From an uncultured Blautia sp. (GTDB taxonomy: Bacteria > Bacillota > Clostridia > Lachnospirales > Lachnospiraceae), in assembly GCA_934424575.1 (NCBI GenBank), contig CAKRXU010000003.1, positions 62,001 through 126,000 of the forward strand: a DNA stretch of 64,000 nucleotides, written 5' to 3'. Shown piece by piece: positions 54,652 through 62,704 of this stretch (within the stretch, counting starts at the first letter, position 1; each line of letters begins with the position of its first letter). A program made the translations under genes and the position numbers. The notes under the pieces were generated by a model that was not told the origin of the DNA, made no database searches, and was given only the letters and a program-made list of their open reading frames with translations.

Positions 54652-56994
54652 ATGGAAGAAAATACAGAAACTGTTAAAGAACCACAATATTTAATACAGA
54701 ATTTGTGTAACCAAATCAAACAGCTAACAAAGAAAAATCTGAACAAAATACGGAGTGAGATCAGCGAAAGTACGAAATTTTCGACTGGTGTAATACGAAA
54801 ATATGAAGGAGAAACATCCAAAAATAAACCGGAGTTGTTTTTGATAGGCTGTGTAGAAGTTGCTGAAAAAAATAATCTCTCTTCAGATATAATAAATAAA
54901 TTTATTGCGAAATATATTCAGAGCTTCAAAAAACATAAAAAATATACAATTGATTTAAAGGCTGTTTTCAAAGATAACACTGAGCTACAGTATGCGAGAA
55001 AAGAAGATGAAGAAAATAAACATATTATATGCCCACAGGTATTGAAAGACAAGCTGGATACTTTTTTACAAAGAAGTCCTAAGCGCTTTTTATATCTTGC
55101 GGGTACATGCAAAAGTGGAATTACCATTAGCGTAATAAAATATTTTGAAGAAAAAAATAATGAAGAGAGTCCTAGAATATTTAATTTTTATGAACACAGC
55201 CTAGAAGAAATAAAAAACAGCATGGCGCTAAAAGCAGCACTCATACAGGGAGAATGTGTGATCATACATGTTGGATTTCAGACATTTCCATTCAGTCAGA
55301 TGGAGTTTGTTGGAAAAGGAAAAGTAATTTTGCTTGCACATACTCCCTGTGAAAATCTGTACCTCGAGGACATGGAATACGTTGTATTTAATGATCTGAT
55401 TAATCAGACAAAATGTATAGAGGAACTTTTCAGGAAATATGTGCCGGGAATTCTGAACGAAAGTTCACTTAGTGAAAGGGAGATTAAGGAAATATTTATT
55501 CCCAAAATGAAAGAAAAAACAGGTGGGCTTCCGCTGGCAGTATATAAATTAGGAACTGCAATATTTGAAAAAGATTTATTAAAATATGAAGAGAATCTGG
55601 AAAAATATTTCTCATCTCCGTTATATCTTAATCCGGATCTGCAACAAGTATATGAAGATTTATGGAAAAGCTTCGTTGATGCTATGTGGAAAGAAATTGA
55701 TTCAGAAGCACAATCTTTGATCATATGTGCAAGTTACTTCTCAGGAGATATTAGCATCGATATGCTTAAGTTCCTTTTAAGAGACGAAATGTCAGAGGAA
55801 GCATGGAAAAAGTCACTTTCACAGGCTTACCGATATATGCTTATTATGGAGAGCGGGAGAAACCGACAAGAGGGGGAATATGGGAACTTCAGAGGAGTAA
55901 GGATTTTTCCTGTTATAAAAGAAGTAATCCAGTTTAAATGCTGGAAAGAATCAGAGTACAGCAAATATATGAAGCGCAGCGTAGAATTCTATATTCGTCG
56001 GATTAAAAATCTGGATATAAATGCTGTTTACAGTGGGGAAAAAACGTTTCTTGATCGGGGTGGAGAACTTGTGATTGTAAGAGAAGTTCTCAAATATTGC
56101 TCCCAAAATAATCTGCATGAGCAGTATTTTCAGATAGCAGGAAGTAATCTGGCAGATTTCTTTTATATGCGGACGAAAAAAATTGAGATTGCAGATCAGA
56201 TAAATGCAGAACGCTGTGAGATTGCACGAAAAGTCAAAAATCATATCGAGGTGATGGAAACTTATGGTATGTATATGCGTAGGGCTGTTAAATGGAATAA
56301 GAAAGATAAGGCTCTGCAGGCATTGAAACTCTCAGATGATTATTACAAAAGGCATTCTAGTGATATAGATATATATGCATGTAACCGTTTTTTGAATGGA
56401 AAGGCTATGACCCTTTTTAGGGTGCAGAGGGACATGAATGCTTCAAAAATAATCTGGGAAGATATGTTGGAAAAATGCAAATTAACAGATCGTGAGCAGT
56501 CCTGGTGTGTACGCTGGTCCTTGAAATGTGACTTTTGTACAAAAAATAAAGCTTTGGATGAAATAGTAGAAGAAGCGCAGGAAAACTTTAAAGATACCAG
56601 AAAAAAAGGCTTCTACAGAGCCGCAGTGGATTATTTATTATATATAGCAAAATGTTGCTTTTTGATGTATTTACAGGATCCAATGGACAATGGCTATCTG
56701 GAGCAAATGGAACGATTTTTGAATGATGCGGCTGCTTTTTTAGAGAAGTATTCTTTTCTTGATAATCAGTATAGAGCAGAATACTTATATTTTTATTGCT
56801 GCGTTTTGACGATTAATGGTAAAGAGACCACGGATATATTACAACAAACTTTAAAAACAGCAACGGATGTTAATGAAATACATAAGTACAAAATTTTAAA
56901 ACAACTTCTGAGTAAGCTGTCGGAAATGAGGGAAAATGGCGATTTTAAATATGAAAATGGCGATTTTTATGATAAAATTGTCTGCTTTTGTTAA
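54652..56994 (+). CDS. STAND-type NB-ARC-like protein with N-terminal HTH-like and C-terminal TPR-like regions
   Basis: A 780-residue protein. Residues about 12-90 look like a DNA-binding or adaptor helical domain (XRE-like). An NB-ARC-like NTPase region follows; its Walker A is GTCKSGIT (151-158), where the invariant Lys is Ile157, while the signature GGLPLA is intact at 291-296. Residues about 350-440 suggest a winged helix, and about 470-770 are helical repeats of TPR type, the usual sensor part of STAND proteins. Strongly AT-rich with many ATA and AAA codons, unlike the acetogenesis genes, which suggests transfer. It precedes a membrane/TIR pair and shares an upstream element with it. ATP binding is doubtful as written. 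Confidence 0.75.
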   Translation: MEENTETVKEPQYLIQNLCNQIKQLTKKNLNKIRSEISESTKFSTGVIRKYEGETSKNKPELFLIGCVEVAEKNNLSSDIINKFIAKYIQSFKKHKKYTIDLKAVFKDNTELQYARKEDEENKHIICPQVLKDKLDTFLQRSPKRFLYLAGTCKSGITISVIKYFEEKNNEESPRIFNFYEHSLEEIKNSMALKAALIQGECVIIHVGFQTFPFSQMEFVGKGKVILLAHTPCENLYLEDMEYVVFNDLINQTKCIEELFRKYVPGILNESSLSEREIKEIFIPKMKEKTGGLPLAVYKLGTAIFEKDLLKYEENLEKYFSSPLYLNPDLQQVYEDLWKSFVDAMWKEIDSEAQSLIICASYFSGDISIDMLKFLLRDEMSEEAWKKSLSQAYRYMLIMESGRNRQEGEYGNFRGVRIFPVIKEVIQFKCWKESEYSKYMKRSVEFYIRRIKNLDINAVYSGEKTFLDRGGELVIVREVLKYCSQNNLHEQYFQIAGSNLADFFYMRTKKIEIADQINAERCEIARKVKNHIEVMETYGMYMRRAVKWNKKDKALQALKLSDDYYKRHSSDIDIYACNRFLNGKAMTLFRVQRDMNASKIIWEDMLEKCKLTDREQSWCVRWSLKCDFCTKNKALDEIVEEAQENFKDTRKKGFYRAAVDYLLYIAKCCFLMYLQDPMDNGYLEQMERFLNDAAAFLEKYSFLDNQYRAEYLYFYCCVLTINGKETTDILQQTLKTATDVNEIHKYKILKQLLSKLSEMRENGDFKYENGDFYDKIVCFC

Positions 56995-57022
56995 GTGAAA
57001 GGAATCGTTAATGGTCGAATCT

Positions 57023-57043
57023 TGTTGAAATAATGGTTCATCT
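57023..57043 (+). promoter_or_regulatory. Second copy of the shared upstream element
   Basis: TGTTGAAATAATGGTTC (57023-57039) matches the minus-strand sequence at 54576-54560 in 16 of 17 positions. Its 3' part, ATGGTTCATCT (57033-57043), is repeated in perfect inversion at 57131-57141, so the pair brackets a TATAAT (57081-57086). Confidence 0.55.
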
Positions 57044-57080
57044 GAGTGGGTACTGGTCGTGCTTTTTTGGTCAGATGCGT

Positions 57081-57086
57081 TATAAT
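57081..57086 (+). promoter_or_regulatory. Likely -10 box for the membrane/TIR pair
   Basis: A consensus TATAAT 74 bp before the ATG at 57160; no good -35 is present at 16-18 bp, so an activator may be needed. Confidence 0.45.
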
Positions 57087-57159
57087 ATAAGCATAAACAG
57101 ACGGATCAGCTGTTATGTAACTCAAAGTTAAGATGAACCATAAAACAGGAGGCCACAAC

Positions 57160-57807
57160 ATGGAAAAAAGAAAAAATTTATCAGAGCAATTAAACGAGCA
57201 CAATACGGATGGCGAAACTTTATGTGGTATTAATTTTGCTATTCATAAAAATGTTATGATTTGGGATGGAACAATCCTGCAGTTATCAAATATTTCTTCA
57301 ATAGCTCAGTATAATAGCTGGGAAAATAAAGAAGAAAACTATTATGAAAAAGCTGAAAGAACTGTTGATTTTAAAGAATTCAGAGAAACAAATCCAGTTT
57401 TTAATTTAGCTTTTTGGGGAGCAGTTGTTTGTCTTGTAATTGGTTTTATCAATTCATTCTTTTTTCTTCCTGCCATTGCTCTGGCAATTTGGACAGCATA
57501 TTCTTATTTTAAACGTAGAAAGGTAGATATTGATGTTCCACAAACAAGGCAAAACAGAATTTGTCATTATATGATCTGCATTATTATGAACTCAACAAGA
57601 AAATATGACTTTGAAATTCAAACAGAAGAATTTCGAAAAAAGGTAATGTTTGCATTGTATAATAGAATCATTGAACAGGGAAATGCTGAAAATGATATTC
57701 AAATTGACCTAAAGAATTGCCATGTTGGCCCGCTTGTAAATGCTGGTCAGGTTTTATTTGGCGATGGAAATGAAAATAACTTTGGATATTCGGATGAGGA
57801 AGAATAA
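57160..57807 (+). CDS. Two-TM membrane protein (DUF6232-like) with C-terminal RHIM-like motif
   Basis: A 215-residue protein. The N-terminal region (about 28-60, MIWDGTILQLSNISSI) resembles DUF6232-type membrane proteins. Two membrane helices lie at about 80-97 and 100-116, then a cytoplasmic domain. The last 35 residues contain IDLKNCHVG (182-190) and GQVLFGDGNENNF (196-208), which match in order the N-terminus of the next protein. The hydrophobic-x-hydrophobic-Gly-Asp-x-Asn core resembles RHIM amyloid motifs. The ATG at 57160 follows AGGAGGCC; an in-frame ATG at 57133 lacks a site. It lies 36 bp upstream of the TIR-like gene. A membrane anchor or sensor for that protein is the natural inference. 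Confidence 0.75.
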   Translation: MEKRKNLSEQLNEHNTDGETLCGINFAIHKNVMIWDGTILQLSNISSIAQYNSWENKEENYYEKAERTVDFKEFRETNPVFNLAFWGAVVCLVIGFINSFFFLPAIALAIWTAYSYFKRRKVDIDVPQTRQNRICHYMICIIMNSTRKYDFEIQTEEFRKKVMFALYNRIIEQGNAENDIQIDLKNCHVGPLVNAGQVLFGDGNENNFGYSDEEE

Positions 57808-57843
57808 TCCAACCTGAATGATACTACATAAAGGAGCTTGTTT

Positions 57844-58449
57844 ATGAGTGAAAGAATAGTAATAAATGCTAAAAATATGAATATTGGACAAGGTAACACA
57901 AACAATGGCACAGTTTGTATTGGTGACAATAATACCAATAATATAGCTGTTCGAAGCAAAAAGAAAAAAACAGGAACCGAAAAGGAAAAAGAAATGGTAA
58001 AAGAAAAGGAAAAAGTTTTTATCGTTCATGGACATGATGCCGAAGCAAAATTTGAAGTCGCTCGTTTCATAGAAAAGATTGGATTTGAGCCAATAATTTT
58101 ACATGAACAGATAAATGACGGAATGACGGTTATAGAGAAAATTGAAAAATATTCAAATGTAGGCTTTGGAATTGTTTTGTATACGCCCTGCGATGTGGGA
58201 TATGCAAAAAACGAAGAAAATAAAAAAATGCCTAGAGCACGACAAAATGTTGTGTTTGAACATGGATATTTAATCAGTAAATTAGGCAGAAATAATGTAT
58301 GTGCATTAGTCAAAGGATCTGTTGAGATACCAAATGATACTTCTGGAATTGTTTATATTCCATTAGACAATAACGGTGGCTGGAAGATTCCTTTAGCAAA
58401 AGAAATGAAGAGTTCTGGTTATGAAATTGATTTTAACACATTCATGTAA
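57844..58449 (+). CDS. TIR-like protein (CAP12/PycTIR-type domain) with N-terminal RHIM-like repeats
   Basis: A 201-residue protein. Residues 57-199 form a TIR-like domain of the PF10137 type: KVFIVHGHD (57-65), EKIGFEPIILHEQ (77-89), TVIEKIE (95-101, with Glu98 or Glu101 as candidate NADase glutamate), PRARQNVVFEHGYLISKLGR (130-149). Residues 36-56 are a Lys/Glu linker. Residues 12-33 hold two 12-residue-period repeats, MNIGQGNTNN and VCIGDNNTNN, whose core resembles RHIM amyloid motifs and the C-terminus of the preceding protein. Related TIR effectors kill infected cells by destroying NAD+. The ATG at 57844 lies 7 bases after AAGGAG. Confidence 0.85.
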   Translation: MSERIVINAKNMNIGQGNTNNGTVCIGDNNTNNIAVRSKKKKTGTEKEKEMVKEKEKVFIVHGHDAEAKFEVARFIEKIGFEPIILHEQINDGMTVIEKIEKYSNVGFGIVLYTPCDVGYAKNEENKKMPRARQNVVFEHGYLISKLGRNNVCALVKGSVEIPNDTSGIVYIPLDNNGGWKIPLAKEMKSSGYEIDFNTFM

Positions 58450-58475
58450 CAGATAAAAGAAAGAAGTGGATTAAG

Positions 58476-58508
58476 TGGGGTGCGACATTATGCTCGCACC
58501 CCATCTTT
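58476..58508 (+). terminator. Terminator of the membrane/TIR pair
   Basis: TGGGGTGCGA/TCGCACCCCA (58476-58503) followed by TCTTTAA; the T run is short. Confidence 0.65.
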
Positions 58509-58619
58509 AAGGTTTGCTATACTTTTGAAGTCAGCATAGAAGAAAAACATTTCAAAAGCCTGGCGATTATGGTAAACTTTATATATAAAAATGACTGCTA
58601 AATCATGGGAGGCATCAAA

Positions 58620-60212
58620 ATGGGAAGTTATCTGAACCCGGGGGCAACATCATTCCGTAATAGTTTACGGTCAGAAATATATATAGATAAGAGTGGCTTG
58701 ATCGAGAAAACGAATAAACGGATGCATACAGAGCAGCGATATATCTGCGTCAGCCGGCCAAGACGTTTTGGGAAATCCATGGCTGCAAATATGCTGGCAG
58801 CATATTATGGGAGAGAAGAGAACACAGAAGAGCTGTTTGATAATCTGAAAATAAGTAAAGAATCCAGTTACAGAGAACATTTAAATCAATATGACGTAAT
58901 TAAAATCAACATGCAGGAGTTCCTGAGTTCCACAAACAGTGTAGACGAAATGCTGGCCCGCTTGAAAAAATATCTTATTTTTGATCTTCTGGAAGTTTAC
59001 GAAAATATTCGATTTCGGGATGAAACCGATCTGATCCAGGTAATGAAAGATATTTTTGTCCGGACACACCACCAGTTTGTGATCCTGATTGACGAATGGG
59101 ATTGTCTGTTTCGCGAGTACAAACAGGATGATGATGCACAGAAGAAGTACCTTGATTTTTTACGTGCATGGCTCAAAGATCAGGACTATGTAGCATTGGC
59201 ATATATGACAGGAATTTTACCAGTTAAGAAATACGGCTCTCACTCCGCCCTGAACATGTTCACAGAATATTCCATGCTCAATTCGCGCGACATGGCAGAA
59301 TATTTTGGCTTCACAGAAGATGAAGTGAGATTCCTCTGCATCCAGTACAACAGAAACTTTCAGGAAGCACAGGCCTGGTATGATGGCTATGAACTTGTGA
59401 CTCTGGAAGGCAACGACAAAAAAACATATGCCATGTACAGCCCTAAGTCTGTAGTAGACGCCATGCTGAGCGGCATTTATGACAACTATTGGAACCAGAC
59501 AGAAACTTATGAAGCACTGAAGATCTATATCTCTATGAACATTGATGGACTGAAAGACGCAGTCATCCGAATGCTCGCAGGCGACCGTATCGAGATCAAC
59601 ACAGGAACATTTTCCAACGATATGACTTCCTTTCAGGGAAGAGATGACATCCTGACGTTACTGGTCCATCTTGGATATCTAAGCTACCACTGGCCGGACA
59701 GAACCGTCACAATACCAAATAAAGAAGTTTCACAGGAATACGTAAATGCGATCAGTACCATGAGCTGGAGCGAAGTTATCCGTTCCGTAGATGATTCACG
59801 GAAATTACTAAAGGCATTGTGGGAAATGGACGCAGACACAGTAGCTGCGGGAATTGACCGCGCCCACCGTGAGATCTCAATCTTGCAGTACAATGACGAA
59901 AATTCTCTGAGCTGCACTATTAATCTTGCGTTCTATTTTGCAAGAGAATACTACACCATCGTCAGAGAACTGCCTTCCGGAAAAGGCTTCGCCGACATCT
60001 GCTTCATCCCACGGAAACTACATGCAGACAAACCGGCAGCAGTCATCGAACTAAAATGGGATAAAACCGCCAAGGGTGCGATTGCACAGATAAAAGAAAA
60101 ACAATACGTAGAGGCACTGAAAGACTATCATGGAAATCTGTTGCTGGCAGGGATTAATTATGACAAAGAAACAAAGACACATAGCTGCATAATAGAAAAA
60201 TATGAAATGTAA
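58620..60212 (+). CDS. AAA-ATPase-like / PD-(D/E)XK nuclease protein, copy 2
   Basis: A 530-residue paralogue of the gene at 52591. The N-terminal 200 residues are clearly diverged, especially around residues 105-145, but the C-terminal 330 are almost identical, and 59583-59815 match 53548-53780 base for base over 233 bp. The motifs SRPRRFGKSMAANML, VILIDEWDCLF and AVIELKWDK are kept. About 80 bp upstream are also similar to copy 1. GGGAGG precedes the ATG at 58620; an earlier in-frame ATG at 58605 overlaps it. Recent gene conversion between the copies is the simplest explanation. Confidence 0.88.
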   Translation: MGSYLNPGATSFRNSLRSEIYIDKSGLIEKTNKRMHTEQRYICVSRPRRFGKSMAANMLAAYYGREENTEELFDNLKISKESSYREHLNQYDVIKINMQEFLSSTNSVDEMLARLKKYLIFDLLEVYENIRFRDETDLIQVMKDIFVRTHHQFVILIDEWDCLFREYKQDDDAQKKYLDFLRAWLKDQDYVALAYMTGILPVKKYGSHSALNMFTEYSMLNSRDMAEYFGFTEDEVRFLCIQYNRNFQEAQAWYDGYELVTLEGNDKKTYAMYSPKSVVDAMLSGIYDNYWNQTETYEALKIYISMNIDGLKDAVIRMLAGDRIEINTGTFSNDMTSFQGRDDILTLLVHLGYLSYHWPDRTVTIPNKEVSQEYVNAISTMSWSEVIRSVDDSRKLLKALWEMDADTVAAGIDRAHREISILQYNDENSLSCTINLAFYFAREYYTIVRELPSGKGFADICFIPRKLHADKPAAVIELKWDKTAKGAIAQIKEKQYVEALKDYHGNLLLAGINYDKETKTHSCIIEKYEM

Positions 60213-60267
60213 TAAGGAATTGTACAGCAGCATGTGAACGGTTGCAAACCATAAGGAAGGGAATATA

Positions 60268-62226
60268 ATGAACAAAGAACAAATAAAACAAGCTGTTCAA
60301 AATTATATAAAAAATGATAATGCCCAATATGCATTACTAATCAATGGAGCCTGGGGCAGTGGAAAGACCTTTCTATATGAGAAGTATCTGATGGATACTA
60401 TATCAAGCTTAGAAGTTGGAAAAAATAAAAGAAAGACTAATATTTATATTTCATTATACGGAATGTCTTCTATTGAAGAATTGTCAAAACAGCTATTATC
60501 CAGCTACTTATTTTATACAAAAGCTAATGGAAATGAGGTAGTAAAAAGAGGAGCCAAGGCTGTAGCAGGCATTTTAGGTGCTGCCAGCAGAGCACTTTCA
60601 TTTTCTATAGGTGCTGTTTCGGCAGACTTGGAAGTCTTGAATGAGATAAAAGGAGCGATTGAAGCGAAAGATTTGGTAATATGTTTTGATGATTTAGAGA
60701 GATGTAGTATATCTATTAGCGAAGTGTTTGGATATATAAATAATCTGGTAGAACATTGTAACTGTAAAGTGATCATTCTGGCAGATGAAAATAATATAGG
60801 AAAGACTTATGCGAATATCAATCTTGAGCAAAAATATCAGACAATACTGACTGGCGGAAGAAAAGTCGTTCGGAATAACCCTGCGGATGAAGGTAGGAGA
60901 ACTAGTGTAGAGACTGACGAATTAACAATTAAAGAATTAAAACAACTGAATGAAGCACTATATTCAGAGAATTATATTTACCGTGATATAAAAGAAAAAG
61001 TTATCGGGAAGATCTGCAACTATACTCCGGAAATTGAAGAATCACTAAAAGAGTTGATTTTAGGAAATGAAAAATATAAAGGATATCTTGAGGAAAGTCG
61101 ATACAGACGCTTTTTGGTGGACCATATAGATAAAATAGTGGAAGCATTTAAGGAAACAGATAATAAAAATCTAAGAGTTGCCGTGATGTGGATGGATCTG
61201 TTTGAAGACATTTATAAAATAACTTGTAAAAATTTCAATGGATCTGAAGATTATGAATCTATTATCGAGGAGTTTTTAAGATACAGTATCTGGGCAGTAG
61301 TTGCAGAGAGAAACAACAAACAATTGATAAGAAGCCTATATTATGGTGAAAATTCGAAATATGTGTATTTCGAGGGACACGAATATAATCATGTGGCAGA
61401 ATATCTTTTCATCAATAAGTATATGCAAAATGCATGCCTTGATGAAGCAGGCTTAGTAAAAGCTGCAAGAGATATTGAAGAACACTGTCGGCACAACAAA
61501 AAAGTTCTAAAATCAGAGGGAAAAGCATATTTAGAGCTTTATGATTGGAGATTCATGGAAGATGCTGAGGTGAAAAATCATATCCAACAAATGCTGGAAG
61601 AACTGGAACAAAATAAATACGTGTATGAAGACTATGCAGGCATTCTGACACTGTTGATCGTATTTCGGAAATATGGACTATACGAAGAAAATATTGCAAT
61701 AGTCCAGGAAAAAATGATTTCGCTTATTGAAAATGACAGGCTGGTTCAGGAAGAAGGACGTAAACCACTGTCTTTTTCTGACTCGTCAGATAAACAAGAA
61801 TTCAGAGAATTCTATGATGTGATTGCGGAGAAGCGAAAATTAAGAAACAGAATGCTGGAACAAGATAAAATGACGGAAGAAAACGTATATAAAGATGCAC
61901 AGTTTTTCTTTGAAAAATGTAAAGAACGCGAGGAATATTATCTGAAGCATAATTCTTTTATGGAATATATAGAACAGAAAAAACTGATGGAACTGGTTGA
62001 AAAGAGCAAAACAGGGGAGATATATACAATCGTTGAAGCATTTAAGAAAGTGTATCATATGGGAAATCTGAATGATTTCTACAGTATGGATCTGAGACTG
62101 CTGAAAGAATTGGAAAATTTGTTATCCGAGTATAACAATACTAACGAAAAAGGCATTACAAAGCGTCTGGCGGTAGAAACTTTCATTGAAGAGATTCAAA
62201 GCGCAATTAGCAAATTAGAAATATAA
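60268..62226 (+). CDS. KAP-family P-loop NTPase
   Basis: A 652-residue protein. The Walker A GAWGSGKT (residues 27-34) and Walker B LVICFDDLERC (about 138-148) are typical of KAP NTPases. A hydrophobic, Ala/Gly-rich insertion at about 92-120 lies between them and may enter the membrane, as in other KAP proteins. A long charged helical C-terminus (about 230-652) has no recognised domain. KAP proteins occur in several bacterial defence and toxin settings; the role here is not known. AT-rich like the TIR module. AAGGAAGGG precedes the ATG. Confidence 0.8.
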   Translation: MNKEQIKQAVQNYIKNDNAQYALLINGAWGSGKTFLYEKYLMDTISSLEVGKNKRKTNIYISLYGMSSIEELSKQLLSSYLFYTKANGNEVVKRGAKAVAGILGAASRALSFSIGAVSADLEVLNEIKGAIEAKDLVICFDDLERCSISISEVFGYINNLVEHCNCKVIILADENNIGKTYANINLEQKYQTILTGGRKVVRNNPADEGRRTSVETDELTIKELKQLNEALYSENYIYRDIKEKVIGKICNYTPEIEESLKELILGNEKYKGYLEESRYRRFLVDHIDKIVEAFKETDNKNLRVAVMWMDLFEDIYKITCKNFNGSEDYESIIEEFLRYSIWAVVAERNNKQLIRSLYYGENSKYVYFEGHEYNHVAEYLFINKYMQNACLDEAGLVKAARDIEEHCRHNKKVLKSEGKAYLELYDWRFMEDAEVKNHIQQMLEELEQNKYVYEDYAGILTLLIVFRKYGLYEENIAIVQEKMISLIENDRLVQEEGRKPLSFSDSSDKQEFREFYDVIAEKRKLRNRMLEQDKMTEENVYKDAQFFFEKCKEREEYYLKHNSFMEYIEQKKLMELVEKSKTGEIYTIVEAFKKVYHMGNLNDFYSMDLRLLKELENLLSEYNNTNEKGITKRLAVETFIEEIQSAISKLEI

Positions 62227-62295
62227 AGCGAGAAAGAAGATACCCCACAAATCACCAAAACCCACCAACGTTCTCCAATATATGTAACATTAATG

Positions 62296-62324
62296 TTTAC
62301 TAAAAAACGCCAGTGTGCTATAAT
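62296..62324 (+). promoter_or_regulatory. Promoter of the polysaccharide operon
   Basis: TTTACT (62296-62301), 17-bp spacer, TATAAT (62319-62324). Confidence 0.7.
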
Positions 62325-62544
62325 GTATCCAGTTCAAGAGAAAAATGGATACACAGTACAAAGGAAAGGATGTTATTTTGAAATACACTAAGAATCAGGA
62401 AAACACAGATGATCGCCAGATAGACAGCATGAGACCGCATCTAGAGTATTAGAAGCGAGAGTCTTTATCTGGCTGTTTGTGATGCCCTGACGGACAAGAA
62501 TTTGTCGGGGGGATTAAAATATTCACAGGGAGAATGTTAAAGGA
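62325..62544 (+). promoter_or_regulatory. Long structured leader of the polysaccharide operon
   Basis: The 5' leader contains GTATCC/GGATAC (62325-62352) at the likely transcription start, GCCAGATA (62414-62421) able to pair with TATCTGGC (62467-62474), and GACAA/TTGTC followed by GGGGGG. No clear terminator with a T run is present. Leader control such as antitermination is plausible but unproven. Confidence 0.45.
62378..62452 (+). CDS. Possible 24-residue leader peptide
   Basis: A TTG-initiated frame of 24 codons (ends TAG at 62450) with AAGGAAAGG 9 bases upstream. The sequence is hydrophilic (YTKNQENTDDRQIDSMRPH) and matches nothing I know. It overlaps the pairing GCCAGATA arm, so its translation could affect leader folding. 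Confidence 0.3.
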   Translation: MKYTKNQENTDDRQIDSMRPHLEY

Positions 62545-62703
62545 ATGGAAAGAAAATCAGTAATTATTAATTCAGAAGAACACAGTGATCGAGTCAGACA
62601 GACCACAGTTATTGGAAGCGTAAGTAATATTAGCCATGCTGCCATCATAGATTCAGGTATGGTCTTAGAAGCAAATACCGAAGTTCAGAACAGAGAGGCA
62701 TGA
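62545..62703 (+). CDS. Small 52-residue protein of unknown function
   Basis: An ATG frame of 52 codons (MERKSVIINSEEHSDRV to NTEVQNREA) that ends in a TGA one base before the next gene's ATG. There is a GGGAGA 11 bases upstream and AAGG close to the ATG. No membrane helix or Cys. The position and tight junction with the polysaccharide gene suggest it is translated and coupled to it, but it is not recognised. Confidence 0.5.
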   Translation: MERKSVIINSEEHSDRVRQTTVIGSVSNISHAAIIDSGMVLEANTEVQNREA

Positions 62704-62704
62704 G

